Below are positions 33,276-43,365 of a stretch of DNA of 64,000 nucleotides, piece after piece. Below the pieces are notes generated by a model. It did not search any database. It was not told the DNA's origin and saw nothing but the letters and a program-made list of their open reading frames with translations. A program made the translations under genes and the position numbers. Numbering within the stretch: the first letter of the stretch is position 1; the number at the start of each line of letters is the position of its first letter. The stretch is from Marinisporobacter balticus (GTDB lineage: Bacteria > Bacillota > Clostridia > Peptostreptococcales > Thermotaleaceae), in NCBI RefSeq assembly GCF_004345705.1, contig NZ_SLWV01000009.1:57029-121028 (forward strand). The letters run 5' to 3'.

Positions 33276-36200
33276 CTAACTATTTTTTTTTAATATTTCT
33301 AATATTTGAATTTCATAAGGATCTTTTAACTGTCTTAAAAATTCTATCCCTTTATCGCAATACTGTTTTATATCTAAGGTCAGATAATCACTAAATATTT
33401 CTTTAATACTTTCATTTTCTTTCATACGCACTCTTACTTCTGCTTTTATACGATATAGTAACCCTAGTTCATAAGGACTTCTTAACTGCTGTGCATATTT
33501 TTCTGCCCTCATTAAATATTTTAATGCCTTTTGATAGTTTCCTTCTCTTATGAGAAGCATTGCCATATACCCTTGTGCTGTAGATCTTCCCCATAAGGTG
33601 TTTAATTGATTATATAACTGAATCGCTTTTTCAAAATAAGTTCTTGCTCGGTCATCATCTCCCATATCAAAGGCTACCTGTCCGGCATTGGTATAGAATA
33701 TGGTAAGTCCATGAATGACTTTCTTCTCTGCGCACACGGCTATGGCACGGTCATAATATTCTAAAGCACTCAGGAATTTCATATTCCTACGCCTGATTTC
33801 TCCAATATAATTATAGCCTGCTGCCATATTTAATGTATATTGATCTTCATATTCCTTTGTCTCTTCAAAAATGCGAATAGACTTTTTTAATATTTCTTCA
33901 GCTTCCTCATAATCTCCGTCCATTATTTTTTGAACTCCTTTTAATCTAAGCATTATTCCCGTGTCTTTTTGATAATTACATGCTTCTGCTAATTCTAAGC
34001 CAACGTCAATATATTTTTTCATCCACGCAACATTATGAATTTGTATTCCGTAATAAATCATTTGCCTATATCCCTTTAGCGCATAATCTGCATCATCCAT
34101 CTGTAGTGCTAATCCTATCATATTTTGAATATCTTGAATGCCTTTTCCATATTCTCCTTCTCTGATAAAGTACCTTCCTCTCATGTGCAAAAAAACAATA
34201 CGAAGCATTTTTGTTTCTTCAGATACAGGTTCTTTTTCAATTACGCGCAAAAGGTCTTTTTCAATATCTTGTAGTTGCCGAATCGCTTCTTCTTGGCTTA
34301 GGTAACTTCCATACTCTTCCTCAATGTTTCCATCTTTTAAAACTGGAAATAACTCATGTGTAAAATTAAAATGTACATCTAGATTTTTCATCTTATATTT
34401 GAGTGCAAAAACATGATTTCCTCCATTTTTAAAGTGATAAATTAATTTAGAATAAAGAAATCGATCGCTTTTGTTATGATGTAATTTCTTCTCAAGAAGG
34501 ATTCCGATTTCATTGTGTAGTATTTTTCGTCTTCCACTTGATTGTTGAAGATAAATAAATTCTCTTAACTTCTGGTGTGTAAAGGCAAAACTAATCTCTT
34601 CACTGTCAATAACTTCTTCTAAAATTTCTCTACTTTGAAGTTCTTCCACAGTATCCATTATTTCTAATACATTTTTTGAACTAAGGAGTTTTAACATATC
34701 CAAATTCACTTTGTCAAAGAACATAGAAACAATATTCAATAGATTTTTTCCTTCTTTAGAAACATCTACAAATCTACTTTTTAATATATCCTGCATTTTT
34801 GCAGACATTTGTGTAATATATCCTTTTTCTTTTATACTATTTAATACTTCCCTTAAGAAAAAAGCATTGCCTTCCGTTTCTTTATAGATTCTATCATATA
34901 ATTTTTCATTCCACGAATACTTCGGCAGTCCCATTTGTACAAATTCTTGTACTTGTGATTTTGTAAATTGATTCAGCGTGATTTTTTCAAGTTTATTATA
35001 TCTAATAGCAGATGTAATCAATTCACTAATTCTTTCTTTATATCCATTTCTACAAGTTACGATAAAGCATATGTTATTATGCACACGTAATAAAATACTT
35101 CCTACCAAAGCGATACTTAGTTCATCCATCCACTGAATATCTTCAAAAATCAATACAATTTTTCTTCTTTGTGCTACTTTTTTTAGTACTTCAATCATCG
35201 CCTCTTCTATTACTTGATACTTCAATGAATCTATTTTCTCCACAGGATTAATACTGGTTTGTCCATTTTCTATTGCAAATGTTGGAAATACATGACTAAT
35301 CATATTTCTCAATAAGCTAGGAATGCTTATTTTCTCTTTTTTTATAATATCTACTAGTTTTATAAAAATTTCATTCCATGGTTTTAATAAATGTCCTTGC
35401 TCTGCTTGATAGCAATGCGCTTCTAATAAAATCTCACTTCCTTTTACATTTTCTAAAAATGTATCTTTTAATTTTGTTTTTCCTACACCTGCTTCTCCCA
35501 TAATAATGCATGATTTGTTCCCTTTATTTTCTTGAAAAGCTTTATAGTTTTTCTTTAATATTCCAATTTCATTCACTCTACCATAAAAAAAATCTGATTC
35601 TTTTTTTTGATTTACCTTCTTTATATTACGTATCAGTAATATCTCATCAAAAATCTTACAGGTATCAGCATCTGGTGCTATTCCAAGTTCTTTTTCTAGT
35701 ATATAGGTTAAATGATTGTATACCTCAACCACTTTATTAAATTCTCCTTTATGAGAATATCCCTGCATCAAAATTCGATATGCCTTTTCATCAAAATCAT
35801 CTACTTTAATCATTTCTTTTGCATAAAAAATGATTGCTTCTATATCGTCTTTCGAAAAAGCATCTTCAATTTTTTGATTTAACCTTTCAATATACACATT
35901 TTTTAAATACATCCTATATTGTATCATCCAACTACTAAATTCTTCAGCATCTTTTACATGAAATCCTTTTAAAAATTCTCCGTTATATACTTCAATAGCC
36001 GTTTCTTTATTCTTCAAAAATTGGTGAATATCTATTTCTATTTGAATGTCTGGATTTAACATAACGATAGATTTTTCAGGAGAAATAACAATATCCATAT
36101 CAAAGGTCTTTCTGATTTTATACATAGCTTGTCTTAAGTTTTTCTTTGCAACCTTTTCTTCTACTTCTCCCCATAAAAGATTCACCAATGTATCCCGAGT

Positions 36201-36323
36201 AGCCTGTCCATAAACCAATAAATAATAAAACAAAGCTTCCGCCTTCTTAAATGGAAAGGTTATTTTTTTTTCGTTTTTATAAACGAAGGCACTATCAAAT
36301 AATTTCACACGTATTAAATCCAT
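33276..36323 (-). CDS. Large BTAD/AAA-ATPase/TPR transcriptional regulator (copy 1)
   Basis: This 1015-aa protein has an N-terminal OmpR-like winged helix (LFYYLLVYGQATRDTLVNLL, then AKKNLRQAMYKIRK), followed by a bacterial transcriptional activation domain (about 90-240). Next is an AAA/STAND ATPase with Walker A GEAGVGKTKLKDTF (about 280) and a Walker-B-like VLIFEDIQWMDEL. A long C-terminal run of TPR-like helices (about 640-1000; YNYIGEIRRRNMKFLSALEY, GRSTAQGYMAMLLIREGNYQ) completes it. The overall plan is that of SARP/MalT-type signal-integrating activators. ATG at 36323 follows AAAGGGTGAGG. It is divergent from the FNT channel gene and has a full-length paralogue on the other side. Confidence 0.88.
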   Translation of the reverse strand: MDLIRVKLFDSAFVYKNEKKITFPFKKAEALFYYLLVYGQATRDTLVNLLWGEVEEKVAKKNLRQAMYKIRKTFDMDIVISPEKSIVMLNPDIQIEIDIHQFLKNKETAIEVYNGEFLKGFHVKDAEEFSSWMIQYRMYLKNVYIERLNQKIEDAFSKDDIEAIIFYAKEMIKVDDFDEKAYRILMQGYSHKGEFNKVVEVYNHLTYILEKELGIAPDADTCKIFDEILLIRNIKKVNQKKESDFFYGRVNEIGILKKNYKAFQENKGNKSCIIMGEAGVGKTKLKDTFLENVKGSEILLEAHCYQAEQGHLLKPWNEIFIKLVDIIKKEKISIPSLLRNMISHVFPTFAIENGQTSINPVEKIDSLKYQVIEEAMIEVLKKVAQRRKIVLIFEDIQWMDELSIALVGSILLRVHNNICFIVTCRNGYKERISELITSAIRYNKLEKITLNQFTKSQVQEFVQMGLPKYSWNEKLYDRIYKETEGNAFFLREVLNSIKEKGYITQMSAKMQDILKSRFVDVSKEGKNLLNIVSMFFDKVNLDMLKLLSSKNVLEIMDTVEELQSREILEEVIDSEEISFAFTHQKLREFIYLQQSSGRRKILHNEIGILLEKKLHHNKSDRFLYSKLIYHFKNGGNHVFALKYKMKNLDVHFNFTHELFPVLKDGNIEEEYGSYLSQEEAIRQLQDIEKDLLRVIEKEPVSEETKMLRIVFLHMRGRYFIREGEYGKGIQDIQNMIGLALQMDDADYALKGYRQMIYYGIQIHNVAWMKKYIDVGLELAEACNYQKDTGIMLRLKGVQKIMDGDYEEAEEILKKSIRIFEETKEYEDQYTLNMAAGYNYIGEIRRRNMKFLSALEYYDRAIAVCAEKKVIHGLTIFYTNAGQVAFDMGDDDRARTYFEKAIQLYNQLNTLWGRSTAQGYMAMLLIREGNYQKALKYLMRAEKYAQQLRSPYELGLLYRIKAEVRVRMKENESIKEIFSDYLTLDIKQYCDKGIEFLRQLKDPYEIQILEILKKNS

Positions 36324-36489
36324 TTTCCTCACCCTTTATCCTCACTTAGGGATATGCTAAAACAAATTATTTTCTCTTATCCCTTAATTTGAAATTTCGC
36401 CTATAGTATACTGCTATTATATTATTTTTGCATAGTAAAGGAAAGTTTCTTCACCCTCACTTTGTTTTTTCGTTAATTTTATTTATATA

Positions 36490-36519
36490 TTGACGCTTTA
36501 GTGACGGCAACTATATAGT
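36490..36519 (+). promoter_or_regulatory. Probable promoter of the FNT channel gene
   Basis: TTGACG (36490-36495), an 18-base spacer and TATAGT (36514-36519) resemble a sigma-A promoter about 105 bp upstream of the channel start. The surrounding 300 bp, divergent from the large regulator, hold no gene. Confidence 0.55.
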
Positions 36520-36624
36520 ATATAAGAATGATTAGACTAATAGTATAGTCTTCGTTGATTATTAACTTTTTGTCGTTCAATCCTAAGAATAAAATCTATA
36601 AATTTTAAAAAAGGGGCTGATACA

Positions 36625-37488
36625 ATGGATCCAAAACAATGTTTAACACCTGTTGAAATTGCAACAGCTACAGTACAAACCGGCATTAAAAAGACAAGAC
36701 TCTCCATGCTTTCTCAACTTATATTAGGAATTTTAGCAGGATCATTTATTGCTTTTGCATCAGAAGGCTCTAATATGGCTGCATTTAATTTATTTGCAAA
36801 ACCTGAAACCTATGGTCTAGGAAAAGTTTTAGCAGGTTCAATTTTTGGTACGGGTTTAATGCTTGTTCTTTTGGCAGGTGGAGAATTATTTACAGGAAAT
36901 ACATTAATCATCATCAGTGTTTTAGAAGGTGAAGTAAGTATTCGTGATATGCTAAAAAATTGGGTTACTGTATATATAGGAAATTTCATAGGTTCTTTGT
37001 TTATCGCTTTCATGATTGTACAATCAGGATTATTAAGTAGTGGTGCAGATGTACTTGGTGGCGTAACGATTAAAATTGCTTCTTACAAAGTAGCATTACC
37101 ATTTCTATCTGCTCTTTATTTAGGCATTATGGCCAATTGGCTTGTTTGTTTAGCTGTGTGGTTAGCATATGGTACCAAAAGTATGATTGGAAAAATATTT
37201 GGTATATTTTTTCCAATATGGTTATTTATCACATCTGGTTTTGAGCACAGCATTGCAAATATGTATTATGTTCCTGCAGGTATTTTGGCAAAAGCCAATA
37301 GCAGTTGGGCAGCAGCCTCTCATCTTTCGCCTGAAAAATTAGCAAATTTAAATTGGACCACCTTTATCACCAATAATCTAATTCCAGTAACCATTGGAAA
37401 TATCATTGGAGGCGCATTATTTGTAGGGACTGTTTATTGGTTTGTTTACCTACAGGGAGAAGAAAATAAATCCACAAAATCTTCATAA
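36625..37488 (+). CDS. Formate/nitrite transporter (FNT) family channel
   Basis: This 287-aa protein has six hydrophobic segments and belongs to the pentameric FNT channels (FocA, NirC, HSC). Family features include LGILAGSFIAFASEGSN, the omega-loop-like LAGGELFTGNTLI, LGIMANWLVCLAVWLAYGTK and FGFEHSIANM-like SGFEHSIANMYYVPAG. ATG at 36625 follows AAAAAAGGGGCTGATACA. The purine-fermentation genes nearby are expected to yield formate, so formate export is a reasonable role; nitrite or hydrosulfide cannot be excluded. It is flanked by two paralogous BTAD regulators, its likely controllers. Confidence 0.93.
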   Translation: MDPKQCLTPVEIATATVQTGIKKTRLSMLSQLILGILAGSFIAFASEGSNMAAFNLFAKPETYGLGKVLAGSIFGTGLMLVLLAGGELFTGNTLIIISVLEGEVSIRDMLKNWVTVYIGNFIGSLFIAFMIVQSGLLSSGADVLGGVTIKIASYKVALPFLSALYLGIMANWLVCLAVWLAYGTKSMIGKIFGIFFPIWLFITSGFEHSIANMYYVPAGILAKANSSWAAASHLSPEKLANLNWTTFITNNLIPVTIGNIIGGALFVGTVYWFVYLQGEENKSTKSS

Positions 37489-37491
37489 AAA

Positions 37492-37536
37492 AATGCTTAG
37501 CTGCTAAATATTATTAAGCAGCTAAGCATTTTTTTT
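37492..37536. terminator. Bidirectional terminator between FNT gene and second BTAD regulator
   Basis: AATGCTTAGCTGCT (37492-37505) pairs perfectly with AGCAGCTAAGCATT (37517-37530) and is followed by TTTTTT. The convergent regulator gene ends inside it. Confidence 0.93.
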
Positions 37537-40500
37537 GAGTACTCCTAATATTTCTATTTCATAAGGATCTTTTACTTGCTTTAAAAATTCTATTCCTTTA
37601 TCACAATAATTTTTTATATTTAGTGTTAAATAATTTTTAAATACTTCATGGATACATCCATTGTCCTTCATACGCACCTTTATTTCTGCTTTTACACGAT
37701 ATAACAAACCCATTTCATAAGGACTTTTCATCTTTTTAGCATATTCTTCTGCCCTCATTAGACATTTTAATGCTTTTTTATATTCCCCTTTTCTAATTAA
37801 CAATAATGCCATATATCCCTCAGCCGTAGATCTTCCCCATAACGTGTTTAATTGATCAAACAACTGAATGGCTTTTTCAAAATACACTTTTGCGCGATCA
37901 TCATCTCCCATATCCAAAGCTGTTTGCCCCCCATTCGTATAAAAGATCGTAAGTCCACCAATAACATTTTTCTCTACACATACATTTACTGCACGATCAT
38001 AATATTCCAATGCACGCATAAATTTCATGTTTTGTCTTCTAATTTCTCCGATATAATTATATGCAGCTGCCATATTTAATGTATATTTATCTTCATATTC
38101 GTTCACAACTTCAAAAATACGAATAGATTGTTTTAAAAATTCTTCAGCTTCTTCATGCTTTCCATCCATAAGCTTTTCTATTCCTTTTAATCTCAGCATA
38201 ATTCCAGTATCTTTTTGATCATTATATGCTTTAGCTAAATCCAAACCAAGTTCAATATATTTTCCCATCCATTCTACATTGTATGTTTGTATTCCGTAAT
38301 AAATCATTTGTCTATATCCCTTTATTACGTAGTCAGCATCTTTTATCTCTCGTGCAATTTCTATCATTTTTTGAATATCGCAAACCCCGTTCTCATATTC
38401 TCCTTCTCGAATAAAATATCTTCCTCTAATATGTAAAAAATTAATACGGAGCCTCTTTATTTCTTCTGAATCAGACTCTTTACGAAGAATCTTTATCATA
38501 TTTTTTTCAATATTTTTGATTTGCTTGATCCCTTCCTGTTGGCTCAAATAACTTACATATTCGTCCTCTATGTTTCCATCTTTTAAAACAGGAAATAACT
38601 CATGGGTAAAATTAAAATATACATCTAAATTTTTCATTCTATATTTCAGCGCCAGAAGTTCATTTCCCCCTTGTTCAAAGTGATAAATCAATTTTGAATA
38701 CAAAAATCGGTCTCTTTTATCATAATGTAATTTTTTTTCAAAAATCAATCCGATATGATTATGCAATATTTTTTTTCTTACGCTGGATTGATCTATATAA
38801 ATGAATGCTCTTAACTTCTGATGTGTAAAAGCAAAGCTAATCTCTTCACTATCACTTACTTCTCTTATTATCCCTCTACTTTGGAGTTCCTCCACAATAT
38901 CCATTACTGTCAATACATCTTTTGAAGTAAGAAGTTTCAACATATCTAAACTTACTTTATCAAAAAATAAAGATGCAATATTTAAAAGTTCTTTTCCTTC
39001 TTTAGAAATATCTAAAAATCTATTTTTTAATATATCCTTCATTTTTGGAGACATATATGTCATATTCCCTTTCTCTTTTATACTATTTAATATTTCGCTT
39101 AAGAAAAAGGTATTCCCTTTTGTTTCATGATAAATCTGATCATACAACCTTTCATTCCATGAATATTTTAGCATACCCATCTGAACAAATTCTTGTACTT
39201 GTGCTTTATTAAATGGGTTGAGTATAATTTCCTCAAGTCTATTATGTCGTAAATCAGATCGTATAGATTTATGAATTTTTCCTTCATATCCATTTCTCAA
39301 TGTTCCAATAAAAAATATATTATTTTTTTTCTGATGCATCAGCATATTGTTTAGCAAAGATATACTTATATCATCCATCCATTGAATATCTTCAAAAACC
39401 AATAATATTTTTCGTCTTTTTGATACTTCTTTAAGTACCGCAATCATTACTTCTTCTATTACTTGATGTTTCAACAAATCCATTTTTTCTGCTAAATGTG
39501 TAATTCCGTCTCCATTCTCTCTTGCAAAACTAGGAAATATATTACTGATGATAGTTTTCCACAAATGAGGAATTTCAATTTTCTCTTCTTTAATAATCTC
39601 TACTAATTTTATAAATATCTCATTCCATGGTTTAAATAAATAATATTGTTCCGCTTGATAACATTGACCTTCTAATAAAATACATTCCTCTAGATGAATA
39701 CTTTCTAAAAATTTCTCCTTTAATTTTGTTTTACCAATTCCTGCATCTCCCCGAATCATTAACGATTTGCTATCTTCATTTGTTTTAAATTGTTTATAAT
39801 ATTTTTCAAGTATGGAAAGTTCATAAGTTCTTCCATAAAAAAAGTCTACTTCTTTCTTTTTTTTCACTTTCATTGTATTACGCGTAAGTAAAATTTCATC
39901 AAAAATTTTAGATGTCTTAAAATCCGGTTCTATTCCAAGTTCATGATCTAATACATGTACCAAACAATTATATACATCAATGGCTTTATGAAATACACCT
40001 TCATCTGCATAAGTCTTCATTAAAATCCGATAAGGTTTTTCATCAAAATTATCTATTTCAATTAGTTTTTTTGCATAAGCAATTACAGTTTGTACATCTT
40101 TTTCTGAGCGCGCATCTTCTATTTTTCTATTTAATCTTTGCATATACAAATCCTTTAGTTTATCTCTATATTGCATCATCCATTCATCAAATGGTTCTCC
40201 ATCTTTCACATGGAAACCTTTTAAAAATTCTCCCGTATATACTTCAATACTATTTTCTTCATCTCTTAAAAAATGATGGATATCCGTTTCGATCTTAATA
40301 TCTTTATTTAACATGACCACAGATTTTTTAGGAGAAATAATAATATCCATATCAAAATCTTTTTTGATTTTATACATTGCTTGTCTTAAATTCTTTTTTG
40401 CCGTTTTTTCTTCTACTTCACCCCATAGAATATTCGCCAAAGTATCACGTGTAGCTTGTTGGCAAATCAATAAATAATAAAATAGCGCCTCAGCCTTTTT

Positions 40501-40575
40501 AAATGAAAAATCTATCTTTTTTTCATTTTTTATAACCACTGGTGTATCAAATAATTTCACACGTACTAAATCCAT
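37522..40575 (-). CDS. Large BTAD/AAA-ATPase/TPR transcriptional regulator (copy 2)
   Basis: This 1017-aa paralogue of the 33276-36323 gene aligns with it end to end. It has a winged helix (ATRDTLANILWGEVEEKTAK), a BTAD region, Walker A GDAGIGKTKLKEKF, LLVFEDIQWMDDISISLL and C-terminal TPR-like repeats (YNYIGEIRRQNMKFMRALEY, ALDMGDDDRAKVYFEKAIQL). ATG at 40575 follows AAAGGGTG. It lies 61 bp downstream of adenine deaminase with no clear terminator between, so it may be read from the purine operon as well. Its effector is unknown; a purine intermediate or formate is only a guess. Confidence 0.88.
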   Translation of the reverse strand: MDLVRVKLFDTPVVIKNEKKIDFSFKKAEALFYYLLICQQATRDTLANILWGEVEEKTAKKNLRQAMYKIKKDFDMDIIISPKKSVVMLNKDIKIETDIHHFLRDEENSIEVYTGEFLKGFHVKDGEPFDEWMMQYRDKLKDLYMQRLNRKIEDARSEKDVQTVIAYAKKLIEIDNFDEKPYRILMKTYADEGVFHKAIDVYNCLVHVLDHELGIEPDFKTSKIFDEILLTRNTMKVKKKKEVDFFYGRTYELSILEKYYKQFKTNEDSKSLMIRGDAGIGKTKLKEKFLESIHLEECILLEGQCYQAEQYYLFKPWNEIFIKLVEIIKEEKIEIPHLWKTIISNIFPSFARENGDGITHLAEKMDLLKHQVIEEVMIAVLKEVSKRRKILLVFEDIQWMDDISISLLNNMLMHQKKNNIFFIGTLRNGYEGKIHKSIRSDLRHNRLEEIILNPFNKAQVQEFVQMGMLKYSWNERLYDQIYHETKGNTFFLSEILNSIKEKGNMTYMSPKMKDILKNRFLDISKEGKELLNIASLFFDKVSLDMLKLLTSKDVLTVMDIVEELQSRGIIREVSDSEEISFAFTHQKLRAFIYIDQSSVRKKILHNHIGLIFEKKLHYDKRDRFLYSKLIYHFEQGGNELLALKYRMKNLDVYFNFTHELFPVLKDGNIEDEYVSYLSQQEGIKQIKNIEKNMIKILRKESDSEEIKRLRINFLHIRGRYFIREGEYENGVCDIQKMIEIAREIKDADYVIKGYRQMIYYGIQTYNVEWMGKYIELGLDLAKAYNDQKDTGIMLRLKGIEKLMDGKHEEAEEFLKQSIRIFEVVNEYEDKYTLNMAAAYNYIGEIRRQNMKFMRALEYYDRAVNVCVEKNVIGGLTIFYTNGGQTALDMGDDDRAKVYFEKAIQLFDQLNTLWGRSTAEGYMALLLIRKGEYKKALKCLMRAEEYAKKMKSPYEMGLLYRVKAEIKVRMKDNGCIHEVFKNYLTLNIKNYCDKGIEFLKQVKDPYEIEILGVLKKNA

Positions 40576-40636
40576 TTTTTCACCCTTTATTTGTATTAAA
40601 TTTTGAATTTCAAATTCTATTTATCTTGTTTGACAC

Positions 40637-42358
40637 TTACTCTTTTACGCTTAATTCAATAAAATCAAATTTTGTAACATCAAACAAACCCATATCCGTC
40701 AATTTTATTTGTGGTATTACAGGCAGTGCAAGAAATGACAATGTCATAAATGGATCAATCTCTTTGTTCACCCCTAACCCATAAGCAATCTCTATCATTT
40801 CCTTTAGATTCATATGTACTTCTTCAATCGTCATATCTGACATAAGTCCTCCAACAGGCAATGACAAAGTTTTTAAAACCTTTCCGCTTGAACAAATCGT
40901 AATACCTCCACCACATTTTTCAATCTCATTGATTGCTAATAGCATATCTTCATCACTATCCCCAATAACAACAAGATTATGAGAATCATGTGCCACTGTA
41001 GAAGCAATGGCTCCATTTTTTAATTTGAAGTCTTCTACCAGTGCAAGCCCTATATTTCCTGTTTTGTTATGCCTCTCAATCACAGCCATTTTTAAAATGT
41101 CCAATTGTTTATGAAATTTAAACGCACCATTTTCTGTTTGAATTTTTCTTACTACTTTTTCTGTAGTTAAACTGTGCGGAAATATTTTTATCACATTCGC
41201 AATATCCGTTTGAACATTCACGCGTAATTTTTCTAAATCTACTTTATCCATGTGCATAGTATTTAACACTGAAGGATTAAGATGTTTATCTACATGGAAT
41301 AGCGCCTTTCCATTTTGTGCTACACATTTTCCTTCTTTAAATACTGTTTTAACATTAAATTTTTTCAAATCATCCACTACAATTAAATCTGCTTTATACC
41401 CAGGCGCTACAGCACCTACATTTTTCAATCCATAGCATTCTGAAGCATTTAGTGTTGCCATTTTAATTGCAGATATTGGATTTAAACCACCCTTGATTGC
41501 TTCTCTAATATTGTTATCAATATGCCCATGCATCAATATATCTTCAGGATGACGATCATCTGTACAAAATATACATCTTCTAAGATTTTCTTTTGTCACA
41601 CCACGAAGCAGTACCTCTAAATTTCTAGCTGCAGAACCTTCTCTTATTTGAACATACATACCCAAACGCAACCGATTGATCATTTCTTCTACAGTAGAAC
41701 ACTCATGTTCTGTTTTTGTTCCTGCCACTACATAAGCATTTAATGCTTTATCCGAAATGACAGGTCCATGCCCATCTATTAATTTATCTTTTACAATATG
41801 AATTTTATCTAATATTTTTTCATCCCCGTTAATTACAGCTGGATAATCCATCAATTCTCCGAGTCCTAATACTCTTGGATGATCAACAAGTGTTTTTAGC
41901 TTTTTAGCATTCAATACAGCGCCTGAGTTTTCAAAAGAAGTAGCTGGAACACAAGAAGGCAACATAATATATACAGATAAAGGTAATTTCTCACTTTCAT
42001 CAATCATATATTCTATTCCTGCTAATCCACATACATTTGCGATTTCGTGTGGGTCTGCAATGATTGTCGTTGTTCCTCTTGGTAAAATGGCTCTTGAAAA
42101 TTCAGATGGCGTTAGCATTGAGGATTCTATATGCAGATGTCCATCAATAAGTCCTGGCGCAACATATGCTTCATACATATCTATTTCTTCTTTACCTTCA
42201 TATATGCCTATACCTATAATTGTATCTTTTTCTATTGCAATATCACCGTAAATAATTTCATCAGTAAACACATTCACAATGTTACAGTTCTTTAGCACAA
42301 GAGACGCTTTTTTTCTTCCTGCAGCTATATCAATCCTTAATTTTATAATGTCTTTCAT
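40637..42358 (-). CDS. ade: Adenine deaminase
   Basis: This 573-aa metal-dependent amidohydrolase converts adenine to hypoxanthine and ammonia. It shows GLIDGHLHIESSML (metal ligands), ADPHEIANVCGLAGIEYM, GHGPVISDKALNAYV and CTDDRHPEDILMHGHID, with the C-terminal Ade domain (VAHDSHNLVVIGDSDEDML, LPVGGLMSDMT). The start is three bases after the stop of the molybdenum-hydroxylase gene upstream, so it is co-translated with the purine hydroxylase genes. It feeds adenine into the xanthine route. It is the more canonical of two Ade-family proteins here. Confidence 0.95.
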   Translation of the reverse strand: MKDIIKLRIDIAAGRKKASLVLKNCNIVNVFTDEIIYGDIAIEKDTIIGIGIYEGKEEIDMYEAYVAPGLIDGHLHIESSMLTPSEFSRAILPRGTTTIIADPHEIANVCGLAGIEYMIDESEKLPLSVYIMLPSCVPATSFENSGAVLNAKKLKTLVDHPRVLGLGELMDYPAVINGDEKILDKIHIVKDKLIDGHGPVISDKALNAYVVAGTKTEHECSTVEEMINRLRLGMYVQIREGSAARNLEVLLRGVTKENLRRCIFCTDDRHPEDILMHGHIDNNIREAIKGGLNPISAIKMATLNASECYGLKNVGAVAPGYKADLIVVDDLKKFNVKTVFKEGKCVAQNGKALFHVDKHLNPSVLNTMHMDKVDLEKLRVNVQTDIANVIKIFPHSLTTEKVVRKIQTENGAFKFHKQLDILKMAVIERHNKTGNIGLALVEDFKLKNGAIASTVAHDSHNLVVIGDSDEDMLLAINEIEKCGGGITICSSGKVLKTLSLPVGGLMSDMTIEEVHMNLKEMIEIAYGLGVNKEIDPFMTLSFLALPVIPQIKLTDMGLFDVTKFDFIELSVKE

Positions 42359-42361
42359 CCC

Positions 42362-43348
42362 TTATTCACCCTCTCTTAATGAATCATTTATTGCCTTTAA
42401 TACTTTATCTGGCGTAATAGGAATTTCATAAAATCTTACGCCTATTGCATCATATACAGCATTTAATATTGCTGGTGTAACAGCCGTCATTACTGGTTCT
42501 CCGATTCCTTTTGCACCAAAAGGAGCGGTAGATTCTGGATCTTCCACAATAATTTTTTGAAGGTCTATCATATCTAGTGCAGTTGGAATTAAATATTTTG
42601 AAAATTTATTATTATGAATCTTTCCATTTACACAATTTAAGTCTTCCATAATGGCATAACCTAGTCCCATTGCAAATCCACCATCGATTTGTCCTTCCAC
42701 GAGTTCTGGATTAATTGCTCTTCCTACATCTTGCGCACATACACCTTTTATCACTTCTACGATCCCTGTTTCTGTATCCACTTCTACCTCAACACCGTAG
42801 CAGTTAAAGGTATATGGCCAATAAGGAGACCCTTGACCTGTTTCTTCATCCATTTGTGTTGATTGCGCTGTAAAACTTTCTGAAACTTTTATGTTTTCTT
42901 TTTCTACTAGTTGATTAAAATACACACACTTTTCCGGTTCCATCTTTAAATATATTTTATGATCTTCCATTTCTAATCCCAAAGTAGCATTTAACTTCAA
43001 ATAATCTTTTGCCAAGTTTAGTAGTTTATTTTTCATAGATTCTGCCGCAAGTTTTATCGCATTTCCTGTATTATAAGTTTGACGACTCGCTGCGGCTGTT
43101 CCTGAATCCTGTGTTAACGAAGTATCTTCAGATATAAAGTTTATATCATTTACACCTAACCCTAATACTTCACCAGCAATTTGCATCATAATCGTTTTCG
43201 CACCTTGCCCTACCTCTGTTGCACATGAATAAATAGACACCTTTCCGTCCTTGTCTATTTCAACTACTGCTTTTGATACATCTGGAAACCCATTTCCATA
43301 TCCTGTACCATAAAAAGTTGCCCCTATGCCTTTACCTCTTTTTTTCAC
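42362..43348 (-). CDS. Molybdenum hydroxylase, C-terminal Mo-subunit half (NdhM-like)
   Basis: This 328-aa protein corresponds to the second half of a xanthine-dehydrogenase-type Mo subunit: GIGATFYGTGYGNGFPDVSK, VEVGQGAKTIMM-like TEVGQGAKTIMMQIAGEVLG, CAQDVGRAINPELVEGQIDG and the active-site Glu in FGAKGIGEPVMTAV. I take GTG at 43348 as start; AGAGAGGTGA lies just upstream and 17 bp separate it from the preceding stop. It is a genuine separate gene in a different frame, not a simple nonsense break. Its size matches the medium subunit of nicotinate dehydrogenase. In this context a purine (hypoxanthine/xanthine) substrate is likelier. Confidence 0.88.
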   Translation of the reverse strand: MKKRGKGIGATFYGTGYGNGFPDVSKAVVEIDKDGKVSIYSCATEVGQGAKTIMMQIAGEVLGLGVNDINFISEDTSLTQDSGTAAASRQTYNTGNAIKLAAESMKNKLLNLAKDYLKLNATLGLEMEDHKIYLKMEPEKCVYFNQLVEKENIKVSESFTAQSTQMDEETGQGSPYWPYTFNCYGVEVEVDTETGIVEVIKGVCAQDVGRAINPELVEGQIDGGFAMGLGYAIMEDLNCVNGKIHNNKFSKYLIPTALDMIDLQKIIVEDPESTAPFGAKGIGEPVMTAVTPAILNAVYDAIGVRFYEIPITPDKVLKAINDSLREGE

Positions 43349-43365
43349 ACTATCACCTCTCTTCT

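Noticed and set aside
33053..33394. 113-codon hydrophobic frame overlapping the end of the first BTAD regulator
   Set aside because: Overlaps a real gene antisense and lacks a ribosome site; Phe/Ile-rich composition reflects AT bias.
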